A stretch of 64,000 bases of DNA from Geobacillus thermoleovorans (GCF_001610955.1 NZ_CP014335.1:2365001-2429000), one strand, 5' to 3'. Shown: positions 26,926-36,496, counted from the first letter of the stretch. Numbers and translations are program-made. Notes: generated by a model from the sequence alone, not told the origin.

Positions 26926-27888
26926 CTATAAGCCCGCCTCATCATAGGCGTCAATAATTTTCGCGACGAGCGGATGGCGAACGACATCCGACTGTTCCAA
27001 AAACACAAAGGCGATGCCGCCAATGGAGGCCAAAATGCGCTTGGCGACCGAAAGCCCCGATTCGACGCCCTTCGGCAAGTCGACTTGGGAAATATCGCCG
27101 GTAATGACCATCTTCGAGCCGAAGCCGAGCCGGGTCAAAAACATTTTCATTTGCGCTGGCGTCGTATTTTGCGCCTCGTCAAGAATGACGAACGCATCCT
27201 CCAGCGTCCGGCCGCGCATATAGGCGAGTGGGGCGATTTCAATCGTGCCGCGCTCAATCAACCGCTGCGTATACTCCGCTCCCAACACATCGTTTAAGGC
27301 ATCATACAGCGGGCGCAAATACGGGTCAACCTTCTCTTTTAAGTCGCCTGGCAAAAAGCCGAGGCTTTCTCCAGCCTCAACGGCCGGACGAGTCAAAATG
27401 ATGCGCTTGACGCTGCCGTTTTTTAACGCCTTGACCGCCATGACGACCGCCAAATACGTTTTTCCGGTGCCGGCTGGGCCGATGCCGAACGTCAAGTCAT
27501 ACTGTTCAATTGCTGCAACATAATAGCGCTGGCCCAACGTTTTGACGCGGATCGGCTTCCCTTTGGCGTTTTTTGTAATCTCCTCGTCGTACAGTTGAAC
27601 AAGGCCGTCAAGCGCTCCTTTTTTTGCAAGCTGAATGGCGTAAAGAACGTCGCGCTCGCTGACCGCCGCCCCTTTGCGAATGACGATCAATAAATGGCGA
27701 AGCAATTCATCAACGAGCTGAACTTGCTGCGGCGTGCCGGAGACGTTGACCGTTTCCCCGCGCGTCACAATCGACACGCCGAGCTCTTCCTCGATCCGCT
27801 TTAAATGGATGTCATGGACGCCAAAGAGCGCCGCCGCTTCCTGCGGGTTTCGCACATGTTGGCTGATCGTAACGAACTGCTCTGACAT
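26926..27888 (-). CDS. phoH: PhoH-family ATPase
   Basis: P-loop ATPase of the PhoH type (YqfE/PhoH), 320 residues, cytoplasmic. N-terminal KH-like region (residues 20-80), then Walker A G-P-A-G-T-G-K-T near residue 126 and Walker B with D-E-A-Q-N near 228. PhoH proteins are linked to RNA metabolism and often sit next to ybeY, as here. The ATG at 27888 has AAGGAG seven bases upstream; a TTG two codons earlier is too near the site. It begins two bases after the yqfD stop. Confidence 0.93.
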   Translation of the reverse strand: MSEQFVTISQHVRNPQEAAALFGVHDIHLKRIEEELGVSIVTRGETVNVSGTPQQVQLVDELLRHLLIVIRKGAAVSERDVLYAIQLAKKGALDGLVQLYDEEITKNAKGKPIRVKTLGQRYYVAAIEQYDLTFGIGPAGTGKTYLAVVMAVKALKNGSVKRIILTRPAVEAGESLGFLPGDLKEKVDPYLRPLYDALNDVLGAEYTQRLIERGTIEIAPLAYMRGRTLEDAFVILDEAQNTTPAQMKMFLTRLGFGSKMVITGDISQVDLPKGVESGLSVAKRILASIGGIAFVFLEQSDVVRHPLVAKIIDAYDEAGL

Positions 27889-27890
27889 TC

Positions 27891-29078
27891 TCAATCTCCT
27901 TGGACGATGGGTTGTGGTACAGCAATATTTTCGATGACTTCGTAATGCAATTCTACCCTTACTTTACCATTCTCTTTCGCCTGATGCAAAACTTTTTCGC
28001 TGCGAATGGCCGCCTCCTCCGGCAATTTCGCCCGCAGCTCGCGGCGGGCGATCTCTTTCGCTTCCGCGAACGCTTCTTCCCACGTGTAGCGCCGCTTCAC
28101 TTCTTCCGCCTCGCGGATCGTGATGCGCTCGTAATAGAGCGGCAAGTCCCATTTCCAAAAACGAAACGGCCGTTTTTCTGTCTCAACGATGGTATGGGCA
28201 AACACCGGCTTCTTCCATCCCCAAACAGGAATCAAAAGGCGCCCGATTCCGACATAATGCCGTTCGGTGAACTTGCCGGTCAACACATGAAACGTCGTCT
28301 CAAGCGGCAGGACGACCGTAGACTTGTACCATGTTTCGCCAAACACTTTCCCTGACGCCGGCACAAACTTCGTCCTCCCTTCAGCGCCGATAATGCCAGA
28401 AACAAGCAGCTGGCCTTTTTGCACATAGTCGTTGACGGAAACGAGCGGTTGTCCCTCTTCAACGAACAAATCAGCGATGACCGCCTCTTTTTTTGCCACG
28501 AGATGACGCGGCGGAATCGGTTTTTTCGGCTCCGGAATCTCTTTTTCAACGACGCGGAAGTGAAGCGACGTCCCTTTCCACTCAACGCCGACCCACGTGA
28601 TGTCCGGAACGCGTTCCGTCAGCTTTTTTTGCAGCGTCTCCGGGTCATCAAGCAGAAACTGAAATACGCCGCGCTCGACTCCCATTCGCTTTAACTCGCG
28701 GGCGATTTGATGCTCCGTCTCTGGAGCCGCCCCTTTGATTTCGATCTTCCAAACGATGTTCGAAAGCAAAAACACAATCGCTATAAAAAGGAGCAAGCCG
28801 AGCCAAAACCCGCTGTTCCGCCAGGCCTGCCGCCAAAAAAACGGCAGCCCGGTTCTCCCGACAAACGAAAGTTTGCATTCGCTTTGCCGGGCGACATGGC
28901 GCAGCCGTTTCACGTCGCTGAGCTTAATGAAAAACGTCGCGGTATCCGCGCTATGCTTTTTCACGTTCCAGACGGCAATCCCTTGGCGGACGCAGGCGTT
29001 GATCAACCGTTCGATCCCTTTCCCTCTCGCTTTGACCCGCACGCTGCCGGCGAGTGTGTCGACCCATTCGTTTTTCAT
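27891..29078 (-). CDS. yqfD: Sporulation protein YqfD
   Basis: Membrane protein of the YqfD sporulation family, 395 residues. A soluble N-terminal part of about 90 residues precedes one helix (about 92-110, W-L-G-L-L-L-F-I-A-I-V-F), and a large extracytoplasmic domain follows, rich in beta strands and W-G-W-K patterns. In B. subtilis it belongs to the sigma-E regulon. It follows yqfC after 15 bases with a GGAGG site. The biochemical role is unknown. Confidence 0.9.
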   Translation of the reverse strand: MKNEWVDTLAGSVRVKARGKGIERLINACVRQGIAVWNVKKHSADTATFFIKLSDVKRLRHVARQSECKLSFVGRTGLPFFWRQAWRNSGFWLGLLLFIAIVFLLSNIVWKIEIKGAAPETEHQIARELKRMGVERGVFQFLLDDPETLQKKLTERVPDITWVGVEWKGTSLHFRVVEKEIPEPKKPIPPRHLVAKKEAVIADLFVEEGQPLVSVNDYVQKGQLLVSGIIGAEGRTKFVPASGKVFGETWYKSTVVLPLETTFHVLTGKFTERHYVGIGRLLIPVWGWKKPVFAHTIVETEKRPFRFWKWDLPLYYERITIREAEEVKRRYTWEEAFAEAKEIARRELRAKLPEEAAIRSEKVLHQAKENGKVRVELHYEVIENIAVPQPIVQGD

Positions 29079-29093
29079 CTCCGTTCCTCCTCG

Positions 29094-29378
29094 CTATTCA
29101 TCTATATAAACGACTTGGCTGATTTTTCCTTCCAACAAAATTTCTTCCGGCAAAATCGTTTTAATCACAAACTGTTCGCCGCGGACAACGAGCTGTCCGT
29201 TCCGCAGCAAAAGGCGGAGCTCTTTATCGCTGAACGCGAGCAGCCCGCGGTGGTTTTCAATGTAAATATGTATGTGCCCAACCATCGTAATGCGGGGCAG
29301 ATCCATCATAATGTCGGCGGGAAGTTCAAGCTTTTCCGCCATCCACCGCTTCATCTGCTGGCGCCATTTTTTCACCAT
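29094..29378 (-). CDS. yqfC: Sporulation protein YqfC
   Basis: 94-residue protein of the YqfC family, present in spore formers, function unknown. The N-terminus is basic, and the body is alternating hydrophobic beta strands (L-P-R-I-T-M-V-G-H-I-H-I-Y-I-E-N). Start ATG at 29378: its ribosome site AAGGGGG is part of a long hairpin directly upstream (separate entry). Cotranscribed with yqfD. The yqeZ and floA genes that stand upstream of it in B. subtilis are missing. Confidence 0.88.
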   Translation of the reverse strand: MVKKWRQQMKRWMAEKLELPADIMMDLPRITMVGHIHIYIENHRGLLAFSDKELRLLLRNGQLVVRGEQFVIKTILPEEILLEGKISQVVYIDE

Positions 29379-29427
29379 CAAAAAGAACCCCCTTTCATCT
29401 CATATGTATGAGACAAAAGGGGGTTCT
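29379..29427 (-). promoter_or_regulatory. Composite hairpin at the yqfC start: terminator, masked ribosome site and sigma-E-like -10
   Basis: On the minus strand AGAACCCCCTTT pairs with AAAGGGGGTTCT (12 bp), then two mismatches, then a six-pair inner stem with a four-base loop (18 pairs in all, 29384-29427). TTTTTG (29384-29379) and the yqfC ATG follow at once. The 3' arm is the ribosome site of yqfC. The loop side holds CATACATAT (29410-29402), identical to the sigma-E -10 found before yqfZ and comER. The -35 match is poor (GCTAGAA at 13 bases). Confidence 0.65.
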
Positions 29428-29479
29428 AGCACCGCTTTTCAAAAACAACGGGCCTGCCTGCCGGCAAGGCCCATTGCAT

Positions 29480-29926
29480 TTATGACAGCTGTTGTTGGAC
29501 AAGTTTGTTGACGAGCGAACCATCCGCTCTTCCTTTCACTTTCGGCATGATCGCGCCCATCACTTTTCCCATATCCGCTTTCGAAGAGGCGCCGACTTCC
29601 TTGATCGTCTGCTCGATCAATTCGCGCAGCTCGTCCTCTGTCAGCGGCGTTGGCATATACGATTGAACAATTTCAATTTCGGTTTTCACTTTTTCGACAA
29701 GATCTGAACGGCCAGCGTTTTCAAATTCTTGGAGGGAGTCTTTACGCTGTTTCAGTTCGCGAGAAAGAACCGTCAGCTCTTCGTCTTCCGAGAGCGGGCT
29801 TTTGCCGAGCTTGATCGCTTCGTTTTGCAGCGCCGCTTTCAGCATCCGGAGAACAGACAGTTTTTCTTTCTCCTTGTTTTTCATCGCCTGCTTCATATCG
29901 TCATTCAAACGATCGAGAAGACTCAC
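29480..29926 (-). CDS. yqeY: GatB/YqeY-domain protein YqeY
   Basis: 148-residue helical protein of the YqeY family, related to the tail domain of the GatB subunit of tRNA-dependent amidotransferase, suggesting a tRNA-linked role that is not proven. An N-terminal helical bundle (residues 1-95) and a C-terminal GatB-tail-like domain (M-G-K-V-M-G near 120) are visible. It lies 29 bases downstream of rpsU, an arrangement conserved across Firmicutes. Confidence 0.93.
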   Translation of the reverse strand: MSLLDRLNDDMKQAMKNKEKEKLSVLRMLKAALQNEAIKLGKSPLSEDEELTVLSRELKQRKDSLQEFENAGRSDLVEKVKTEIEIVQSYMPTPLTEDELRELIEQTIKEVGASSKADMGKVMGAIMPKVKGRADGSLVNKLVQQQLS

Positions 29927-29955
29927 CGATTATACACCCTCTTTAATGCATGCTC

Positions 29956-30129
29956 TTAGTGCTTGCGCTTTCTAGCCGCCTCAGATTTTTTCTTCCGTCT
30001 GACGCTTGGCTTTTCATAAAATTCGCGCTTTCTCACTTCTTGCAAAGTGCCCGTTTTCGAAACGGCACGCTTGAAGCGACGAAGAGCGTCGTCGATCGAC
30101 TCATTTTTGCGAACGATCGTTTTGGACAT
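29956..30129 (-). CDS. rpsU: 30S ribosomal protein S21
   Basis: Small basic ribosomal protein, 57 residues from the ATG at 30129 (GGAGGGAGGG site). Starts [11 protein letters not shown] and ends in a run of K and R ([14 protein letters not shown]). Binds the 16S platform near the anti-Shine-Dalgarno region. First gene of rpsU-yqeY with a strong sigma-A promoter. It is not next to dnaG, unlike the E. coli macromolecular-synthesis operon. Confidence 0.96.
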   Translation of the reverse strand: MSKTIVRKNESIDDALRRFKRAVSKTGTLQEVRKREFYEKPSVRRKKKSEAARKRKH

Positions 30130-30177
30130 CCTGCTTCCCTCCCTCCGAACAACAACCATTGCATATTGTACTTGTCA

Positions 30178-30207
30178 ATTATAATACATGCTGACAGAAA
30201 AGGTCAA
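30178..30207 (-). promoter_or_regulatory. Sigma-A promoter of rpsU
   Basis: Minus strand TTGACC (30207-30202), 18-base spacer, TATAAT (30183-30178); about 50 bases before the rpsU ATG. Confidence 0.75.
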
Positions 30208-30208
30208 T

Positions 30209-30239
30209 AAAAAAAAGCAGCGGCGGCCTGCTGGCCGCC
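30209..30239 (-). terminator. GC-rich hairpin with U-tract upstream of rpsU promoter
   Basis: Minus strand GGCGGCC-AGCA-GGCCGCC, five bases, then eight T. The U-tract is a few bases removed from the stem, so strength is uncertain. Its position suits termination of minus-strand transcripts that run past deoC through yqeW, just before the rpsU promoter. On the plus strand it would be a leader hairpin before yqeW. Confidence 0.4.
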
Positions 30240-30313
30240 TCTTCCCCGCGCTGAAAAAACGGTCATCACCCGCGGACAAGGCCCATACATATAGGGTGAA
30301 AGGGGAGTCGCCC

Positions 30314-31249
30314 ATGGGGTCGTTTCTGATGCTGTTTGCCATTTACACCGCTTTGTTTCTTCTTGGCATGTTTATGATGAAAGCTGGGCTTTACACGTTG
30401 TCCGGCCATCGGTTAAAACGGTGGCTCATGCGCTTTACCGCCACGCCGCTGCAAGGATTTGCCGCCGGTTTGGCGACGACCGCTCTCCTGCAAAGCAGCT
30501 CAGCGGTGATGGTGATGACGGTCGGCCTTGTCGCCGCCGGCTACTTGTCGTTCCGCCAATCGATCGGCATCATTTTAGGCAGCAACATCGGCTCGACGGT
30601 CACGACCGAGCTGATGACGCTTGATATCGGCGATGGCGCCATCCCACTTCTTGTCAGCGGCGCGCTGCTTGTTTTTTTCGGCCGCCATCGCCTTGTTCTC
30701 GGCATCGGCATGACCACTGTCGGCCTCGCCGCTGTGCTGTTTGCCATGGACGGCTTTGGCAGCCTCGCTAAACCGCTTGCCGCCTATCCGTTCGTTGATG
30801 CATGGCTTAAAGAAACGAACCGATCCGTCGCTGTCGGCCTTCTTGTCGGCATCGTCCTCACCGCTCTCGTTCATTCGAGCGCGGCAACGATCGGCATCGC
30901 CATGGGATTTTTAAACGAACAGCTGTTGACGCTGTCCGCGGCGATTGCTCTGTTGCTTGGCGCCAACATCGGTACGTGCATCACCGGGCTTTTGGCTTCG
31001 ATCGGCTCCAGCAAAGAGGCCCAGCTGACCGCCTACACCCATCTATGGCTGAACGTCGTCGGTGCCGCTTTGTTCGCCTTTTGGACCGAGCCGCTCGCCA
31101 GTTTTGCCGCCAGGCTCAGCCCAGCGCCTGATGTGCAGCTCGCTCATGTGAGCGTCTTGTTCAACGTCATTTGCTCAGTGGCTGCTCTTCCATTTGTCGG
31201 CGCCATCGAAAAGGTCATTCTGTTTTTGCATGACCGAAACCGGGCTTAG
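30314..31249 (+). CDS. yqeW: Na+/phosphate symporter-family protein YqeW
   Basis: Polytopic membrane protein of the Na/Pi cotransporter (NptA) family, 311 residues, eight or so helices. The duplicated core is clear: Q-S-S-S-A near residue 62 and H-S-S-A-A near 194, each followed by a G-x-N-I-G motif (G-S-N-I-G-S-T and G-A-N-I-G-T-C). The C-terminal PhoU-like domain of longer relatives is absent. ATG at 30314 with AAAGGGGAG. It overlaps the convergent deoC by four bases with no terminator between. Phosphate as substrate is inferred. Confidence 0.88.
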   Translation: MGSFLMLFAIYTALFLLGMFMMKAGLYTLSGHRLKRWLMRFTATPLQGFAAGLATTALLQSSSAVMVMTVGLVAAGYLSFRQSIGIILGSNIGSTVTTELMTLDIGDGAIPLLVSGALLVFFGRHRLVLGIGMTTVGLAAVLFAMDGFGSLAKPLAAYPFVDAWLKETNRSVAVGLLVGIVLTALVHSSAATIGIAMGFLNEQLLTLSAAIALLLGANIGTCITGLLASIGSSKEAQLTAYTHLWLNVVGAALFAFWTEPLASFAARLSPAPDVQLAHVSVLFNVICSVAALPFVGAIEKVILFLHDRNRA

Positions 31250-31917
31250 TAGTCAGCGCGGCCCGTCCCGCCGGTGACGATCGCCACCCCAGAGCTTGTG
31301 CCGATGCGCGTCGCGCCGGCGTTGATCATCGCCTCAGCGGTTTTCCAGTCACGGACGCCGCCTGATGCTTTGACGCCTGCTCTGTCGCCGACCGTTTTCC
31401 GCATCAGCGCCACATCCTCCACCGTCGCACCTCCGCCGGAAAACCCGGTCGACGTTTTCACATAATCAGCGCCGGCTTTCACTGCGAGCTGGCAGGCGCG
31501 CACTTTTTCCTCATCGGTCAAAAGCGCCGTTTCAACGATCACTTTGACAAGCGCCCTGCCAGCCGCCGCTTCGACAACCGCACGAATGTCGCGCTCGACA
31601 AGCTCGTCTTGCCCGCTTTTTAACGCGCCGATGTTGATCACCATGTCGACTTCGCGAGCGCCGTTTTCGATGGCGTTCGTTGTTTCAAACGCCTTTGTTT
31701 CCGGCGTCGTTGCCCCAAGTGGAAAGCCGATGACCGTGCAGACGCGGACATCCGTGCCGGAAAGCTCGCGCGCCGCCGTTTTCACCCACGTTGGGTTGAC
31801 GCACACGGCAGCAAAGCCGTATTGCTTTGCTTCCGTGCACAGTTGCACGATTTGTTGTTCTGTCGCTTCCGGTTTGAGCAGCGTATGATCGATCATTTTC
31901 GCGATATTCATCGTCAT
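31246..31917 (-). CDS. deoC: Deoxyribose-phosphate aldolase
   Basis: Class I aldolase cleaving 2-deoxyribose-5-phosphate to glyceraldehyde-3-phosphate and acetaldehyde in deoxynucleoside catabolism; 223 residues from the ATG at 31917 (AAAGGGG site). TIM barrel with the Schiff-base Lys in Y-V-K-T-S-T-G-F near residue 152 and the proton-relay Lys in V-K-A-S-G-G near 181. Unlike B. subtilis, where deoC sits with nupC and pdp, it lies alone behind mtaB. A strong terminator separates it from mtaB, so it needs its own promoter. Confidence 0.96.
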   Translation of the reverse strand: MTMNIAKMIDHTLLKPEATEQQIVQLCTEAKQYGFAAVCVNPTWVKTAARELSGTDVRVCTVIGFPLGATTPETKAFETTNAIENGAREVDMVINIGALKSGQDELVERDIRAVVEAAAGRALVKVIVETALLTDEEKVRACQLAVKAGADYVKTSTGFSGGGATVEDVALMRKTVGDRAGVKASGGVRDWKTAEAMINAGATRIGTSSGVAIVTGGTGRADY

Positions 31918-32030
31918 TCGGAGAAACCCCTTTCTGCCATTTCCGTCAAGATGGAAAGTCTGACGTCTACCATCATACCATGCTCCCTCGACAAAAACTA
32001 GCCATCCGTATTGTCTCCGGAAAAAGACAG

Positions 32031-32056
32031 AAAAAACCCAGCAACTAGGCTGGGTT
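32031..32056 (-). terminator. Terminator of the heat-shock/mtaB operon
   Basis: AACCCAGC pairs with GCTGGGTT around a six-base loop, then TTTTTT on the minus strand. The stem starts within the mtaB stop codon. Confidence 0.92.
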
Positions 32057-33404
32057 ATGAGCTCCATTTGACCGAACGGGCCATTTCATCCGGCACAACG
32101 CGGACGAACTCTCCTTCATTGTACGGATAGCCGGCTTTCGTAATCTTCACTTTGACAAGTTCACCGACCATTTCCTCGGTTGCCGGGAAGCGGACTTTCA
32201 AATAGTTGTCTGTATAGCCGACGTACAAATCCGGCCGCTCTTTGTCGCGCTCTTCCGGAATGACTTCGAGCACTTGCCCTTCAAACCGGGAGGCGTACTC
32301 TTTCGCCAATTGGTCGGACAGAGCGATCAAGCGGCGGACGCGGTCATGCTTCGTTTCTTCATCGATTTGGTTCGGCATGCGCGCCGCCGGCGTGCCGGTC
32401 CGCTTCGAATAAGGAAAGACATGCAGTTCGGAAAACCGTTGTTCACGAATAAAGTTGTACGTCTCCATAAATTCGTCTTCCGTCTCGCCTGGGAAGCCGA
32501 CGATGACGTCAGAAGTCACCGCCAGCTCTGGAAACACTTCGCGCAGCCGGGCGAGCCGCTCCGCGTAAAATTCCACCGTATATTTGCGGCGCATCCGCTT
32601 GAGCACCGTATTCGACCCAGACTGGAGCGGAATGTGCAAATGGCGGACGATTTTCTCCGACCGCTTCAGCACATCAATCACTTCATCGGTGATTTGGCTC
32701 GCCTCAATCGACGAAATGCGGAGCCGCTTCAGCCCCGGCACTTGCTCGTCCAAATCGCGCAACAAGGACGCAAAGTTATAGTCTTTCAGATCGGTGCCAT
32801 AGCCGCCTGTATGAATGCCGGTCAGAACGATTTCTTTATAGCCGGCGGCGACGAGCTGGCGCGCCTGGCGAATGATTTCCTGCGGATCGCGCGAGCGCAT
32901 TAAGCCGCGCGCCCACGGGATGATGCAAAACGTGCAGAAGTTGTTGCACCCTTCTTGGATCTTAAGCGACGCCCGCGTCCGATCAGTGAATTCCGGCACA
33001 TCCATCTCCTCAAAAACGCGCGTTTTCATAATGTTGTGAACAGCGTTGATCGGCTGGCGCTCGCGCTGGAATTGCTCGATGTAATCCAAAATTTTATGCC
33101 GGTCTTGCGTGCCGATGACAATATCAACGCCCGGAATGGCCATGACCTCAGCCGGCGATGTTTGCGCATAGCAGCCGGTCACGCAGACGACGGCGTCCGG
33201 ATTGCGGCGCACCGCACGACGGATGACTTGACGGCTCTTTTTATCGCCGGTGTTCGTCACCGTGCACGTGTTGATCACATACACATCCGCACGGCTTTCA
33301 AACTCTTTTCGCTCGTAGCCGGCTTTTTTAAACAGCTGCCAAATCGCTTCGGTTTCGTAATGATTGACTTTGCAGCCTAGTGTATGAAAAGCCACTGTCG
33401 GCAT
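32055..33404 (-). CDS. mtaB: tRNA t6A37 methylthiotransferase MtaB
   Basis: Radical-SAM enzyme (YqeV/MtaB) that converts t6A37 to ms2t6A37 in tRNA; 449 residues. The N-terminal UPF0004 domain has cluster cysteines in T-L-G-C-K-V-N near residue 11, T-C-T-V-T near 47, and G-C-Y-A near 81. The radical-SAM motif C-N-N-F-C-T-F-C lies near 153; a TRAM domain closes the protein. The ATG at 33404 has AGGTGA six bases before it; a GTG three codons earlier is less likely. Last gene of the dnaJ-prmA-rsmE-mtaB run. Confidence 0.95.
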   Translation of the reverse strand: MPTVAFHTLGCKVNHYETEAIWQLFKKAGYERKEFESRADVYVINTCTVTNTGDKKSRQVIRRAVRRNPDAVVCVTGCYAQTSPAEVMAIPGVDIVIGTQDRHKILDYIEQFQRERQPINAVHNIMKTRVFEEMDVPEFTDRTRASLKIQEGCNNFCTFCIIPWARGLMRSRDPQEIIRQARQLVAAGYKEIVLTGIHTGGYGTDLKDYNFASLLRDLDEQVPGLKRLRISSIEASQITDEVIDVLKRSEKIVRHLHIPLQSGSNTVLKRMRRKYTVEFYAERLARLREVFPELAVTSDVIVGFPGETEDEFMETYNFIREQRFSELHVFPYSKRTGTPAARMPNQIDEETKHDRVRRLIALSDQLAKEYASRFEGQVLEVIPEERDKERPDLYVGYTDNYLKVRFPATEEMVGELVKVKITKAGYPYNEGEFVRVVPDEMARSVKWSS

Positions 33405-33480
33405 CTTGTTCACCTCACTCTGCCCCCCGCTTAGGGATCAGCGGGACCGAACTTTTATAAGAAACAGCCAATGTTGCTCA

Positions 33481-34257
33481 CTAAGCGCGCTCCGCTTCGC
33501 CGTTCGGCGCGCGCAGCTCCCATTCATAAGAGGCGGCGGAAAGCAAATAGAGCGGAGCTGTTTCGGTCCGCAAAATGCGCGGCCCAAGGCTGCACGGCGA
33601 AAAGCCGTGCTGCCGAAGCTGTTCTGCTTCTTCCGGACTGAACCCGCCTTCTGGCCCGAAAACAGCCAGCAACGCGCCGCCCGGACGGAGGCGGGAAAGA
33701 AGCGCCGGAAGCGCGGCATGCCGGGCGTTTCGCGCCTCTTTTTCGTAGGCAAACAGCCGAACATCGACCGTTTGGCCAAAGGAGAGGAGCTCGACAAACG
33801 AAAGCGGCGCCCGCACGTCCGGCACCACCGTTCGTTCAGCCTGCTCAGCCGCTTCTTTCGCGATTTTTTTCCATCGCTCGACTTTTTTCTCCGCCTTTTT
33901 CGCGTCCCATTTCACGACCGACCGGGCGGCTTCGAACGGAAGAAAGCCGGCGGCGCCGAGCTCTGTTCCTTTTTGGATGACGAGCTCCCACTTTTCGCCT
34001 TTCGGCAGCCCTTGGGCGATGTAGATGCGCACCGGCAGCTCGCTTCGCTCCTCTTTCCATTGTACAATACGGGCTTGCACATGCTCATTGGCAATTTGTT
34101 CAATTTCACACACCGCCGTGCGCCCGTCTGGAAAGACGCAAATGATCCCGTCCCCCGGCTTCATGCGCATGACGCGGGCGATATGATGGGCATCATCGCC
34201 GCTGATCGCGACGATCCCGCCTTGTTGCGCCTGGCCGGAAACGAAATAGCGCTGCAC
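33481..34257 (-). CDS. rsmE: 16S rRNA m3U1498 methyltransferase RsmE
   Basis: SPOUT-class enzyme (YqeU) methylating U1498 of 16S rRNA. A PUA-like N-terminal domain (residues 1-70) and a knotted SPOUT domain with F-G-P-E-G-G-F-S near residue 195 and the L-G-x-R-I-L-R-x-E-T-A-P SAM-site motif near 222. The start is probably GTG at 34257 (258 residues), because AGAAGGG is six bases before it and the family starts M-Q-R-Y-F; the ATG at 34263 touches the ribosome site. Follows prmA by about 17 bases. Confidence 0.93.
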   Translation of the reverse strand: MQRYFVSGQAQQGGIVAISGDDAHHIARVMRMKPGDGIICVFPDGRTAVCEIEQIANEHVQARIVQWKEERSELPVRIYIAQGLPKGEKWELVIQKGTELGAAGFLPFEAARSVVKWDAKKAEKKVERWKKIAKEAAEQAERTVVPDVRAPLSFVELLSFGQTVDVRLFAYEKEARNARHAALPALLSRLRPGGALLAVFGPEGGFSPEEAEQLRQHGFSPCSLGPRILRTETAPLYLLSAASYEWELRAPNGEAERA

Positions 34258-34274
34258 AGCCATCCCTTCTTTGC

Positions 34275-35213
34275 TTACGGTTTCAGGGCGACAACCGCCA
34301 CCCAGTCTTCCATCACGTTGATTTCCTCAATGGCAAAGCCGGCGGCAAGCAACCCGTCTTTGACGTCCTGCTTTTTCGCCTGAATGATGCCAGACGTGAT
34401 GAAGCGGCCGCCTGGCTTTAACAACCGGTAGGCGTCACCAGTAAAGCGCAAAATGATTTCCGCTAAAATATTGGCGACGATCACATCAGCCGGTTCCTCG
34501 ATATGGTCGAGCAAATTGTTTTGTGAGACCGTTACGACATGCTGCACCTTATTGAGCTTCACGTTCAGCCGCGCGCTGTCGACCGCCACCGGGTCCAAAT
34601 CGAGCGCCCGCACCGACTGAGCGCCAAGCATCGCTGCGGCGATGCTTAAAATGCCGGAGCCGGTGCCGACGTCAATGACATGATCGCCGGGGCGCACATA
34701 CTTTTCGAGCGCCTGCAGACACATGACCGTTGTCGGGTGCGTGCCAGTCCCAAACGCCATGCCCGGATCCATTTCGATGATCAGCTCATCACTAGACGCC
34801 GGCTCGTACGTTTCCCACGTCGGCACGATCGTAAACTTTTCGGACACTTTCACCGGGTGATAATGCTTTTTCCACGCCGTTGCCCATTCCTCTTCGTTTA
34901 CTTCGCTCAATGTAATTTTATTTTTGCCAAGGTCGATATCATACAGCCATAAATTGTTAATCGCCTGCTTAATTTGTTCGACCGTTTCGCCAAGAAAACT
35001 GTTGACCGGCAAATATGCCTTAATGATCACCCCTTCTTCCGGATAGTCGTCCGGGTTGAGCTCGACGATCTCGCTGTACCAGTCGTCCCGTTCTTTGACC
35101 AAATCGTATGGGTCTTCGATGACGACGCCGCCGGCGCCCGCTTCATGCAAAATGTTCGAAATCGCCTCGACCGCCTCATGCGTCGTATGAATGCTGATTT
35201 CTGACCATTTCAT
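34275..35213 (-). CDS. prmA: Ribosomal protein L11 methyltransferase PrmA
   Basis: Trimethylates ribosomal protein L11; 312 residues. An N-terminal substrate-recognition domain (residues 1-60, M-K-W-S-E-I-S) is followed by a linker and a Rossmann SAM domain with I-D-V-G-T-G-S-G-I near residue 178 and the N-I-L-A-E-I motif near 248. An AAAGGAG inside the dnaJ stop region serves as ribosome site. Sits between dnaJ and rsmE, a conserved link of chaperone and ribosome-modification genes. Confidence 0.95.
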   Translation of the reverse strand: MKWSEISIHTTHEAVEAISNILHEAGAGGVVIEDPYDLVKERDDWYSEIVELNPDDYPEEGVIIKAYLPVNSFLGETVEQIKQAINNLWLYDIDLGKNKITLSEVNEEEWATAWKKHYHPVKVSEKFTIVPTWETYEPASSDELIIEMDPGMAFGTGTHPTTVMCLQALEKYVRPGDHVIDVGTGSGILSIAAAMLGAQSVRALDLDPVAVDSARLNVKLNKVQHVVTVSQNNLLDHIEEPADVIVANILAEIILRFTGDAYRLLKPGGRFITSGIIQAKKQDVKDGLLAAGFAIEEINVMEDWVAVVALKP

Positions 35214-35218
35214 CGCGC

Positions 35219-36367
35219 TTACGCTTCTCCTTTAAACGCCTTTTTGACTTTCTCAAAAAAACGGCCGTGCGGCCCGTCGTGCATCGTGTCTCCGCCGAGC
35301 CGTTCAAACTCGCGCAGCAGCTGCTTTTGCTTTTCGGTCAGCTTCGTCGGCGTCACAACGCGGACAATGACGTGCTGATCGCCTTGGCCGTAGCCCCGTA
35401 CGTTCGGCACCCCTTTTCCCTTCAAGCGGAAGCGCGTGCCCGTTTGCGTGCCGGCCGGGATTTTCAGCTTCACATGGCCATGGAGCGTCGGCACTTCGAT
35501 CTCATCGCCGAGCGCGGCCTGGGCGAACGACAACGGCACTTCGCAATAAATATCGTCGCCGTCGCGTTTGAAAAACTCATGTGGTTCGACTCGGAAGATG
35601 ATGTACAAATCGCCCGGGGGCCCGCCATTGACCCCTGGCTCCCCTTGGCCGGCGACGCGCAGCTGCTGGCCGTCGTCGACGCCGGCTGGAATTTTGACGT
35701 GAATTTTTTTCCGCCGTTTGACGCGTCCCGTGCCGCCGCACGTTGGGCATTTCTCCGGAATGTACCGGCCCGTGCCACCGCAGACGGGGCATGTCCGGCG
35801 GTTGACGATGCGGCCAAATGGCGTCGCTTGTTCGCTTGTCACTTGCCCGCTGCCGTGGCAATGCGGACAAGACGTCGGGCTTGTGCCCGGTTTCGCTCCG
35901 CTGCCCTGGCACGTGTCGCACGTCTCTTCCCGCGGAATTTCAATTTCCGTTTCTTTTCCGAACGCCGCTTCTTCAAACGTAAGCGTCATCATATACTCGA
36001 CATCCGCGCCTTTGCGCGGACCGCTCGCCCGCCTGCGCGGACCGGCGCCGAAAAACGTTTCAAAAATATCTTCAAAACCGCCAAAGCCGCTAAAGCCGCC
36101 GAAATCAAACCCTCCGCCTTGGAATCCGCCGCCGCCAAACGTTTCGTTCGGGTCGGCATGGCCAAAGCGGTCGTAGCGGGCCCGCTTTTCATCATCGCTT
36201 AACACTTCGTACGCCTCTTTAATTTCCTTAAACTTCTCCGCGGCGTCCGGGGCTTTGTTCACATCTGGATGATACTGCTTCGAAAGCTTTCGATACGCTT
36301 TTTTGATCTCGTCTTTCGTCGCGTTTTTGCTGACGCCGAGAATCTCGTAATAATCGCGCTTCGCCAT
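35219..36367 (-). CDS. dnaJ: Chaperone DnaJ (Hsp40)
   Basis: Co-chaperone of DnaK, 382 residues. J domain 1-70 with H-P-D near residue 33; Gly/Phe-rich linker about 75-115; zinc region with four C-x-x-C-x-G-x-G repeats (C-D-T-C, C-P-H-C, C-P-V-C, C-P-T-C) about 145-210; C-terminal substrate-binding domains follow. 129 bases separate it from dnaK, including a strong hairpin. Good ribosome site before the ATG. Confidence 0.97.
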   Translation of the reverse strand: MAKRDYYEILGVSKNATKDEIKKAYRKLSKQYHPDVNKAPDAAEKFKEIKEAYEVLSDDEKRARYDRFGHADPNETFGGGGFQGGGFDFGGFSGFGGFEDIFETFFGAGPRRRASGPRKGADVEYMMTLTFEEAAFGKETEIEIPREETCDTCQGSGAKPGTSPTSCPHCHGSGQVTSEQATPFGRIVNRRTCPVCGGTGRYIPEKCPTCGGTGRVKRRKKIHVKIPAGVDDGQQLRVAGQGEPGVNGGPPGDLYIIFRVEPHEFFKRDGDDIYCEVPLSFAQAALGDEIEVPTLHGHVKLKIPAGTQTGTRFRLKGKGVPNVRGYGQGDQHVIVRVVTPTKLTEKQKQLLREFERLGGDTMHDGPHGRFFEKVKKAFKGEA

Positions 36368-36447
36368 CGTTGATCATCCACTCCCGATTCACTCACATAA
36401 ATTTAATTTTATCATTTCCCTCTGCGGCAAGGCAATATGTCAATGCT

Positions 36448-36488
36448 AGAAAAAAAGTCAAAGCCAAGGCAGGCCTGACTTTGACTTT
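36448..36488 (-). terminator. Hairpin between dnaK and dnaJ
   Basis: AAAGTCAAAG pairs with CTTTGACTTT around a 15-base loop that can itself fold (AGGCCTG), followed by TTTTT on the minus strand. It looks like a partial terminator that lowers dnaJ relative to dnaK, since no promoter was seen before dnaJ. Confidence 0.75.
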
Positions 36489-36496
36489 CGGTTGCA

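Noticed and set aside
33406..34383. 325-codon plus-strand frame opposite rsmE
   Set aside because: Antisense to a conserved enzyme; rich in R, F and A with no recognisable domain.
35267..36202. 311-codon plus-strand frame opposite dnaJ
   Set aside because: Caused by the GC-skewed codons of dnaJ; no start site or family.
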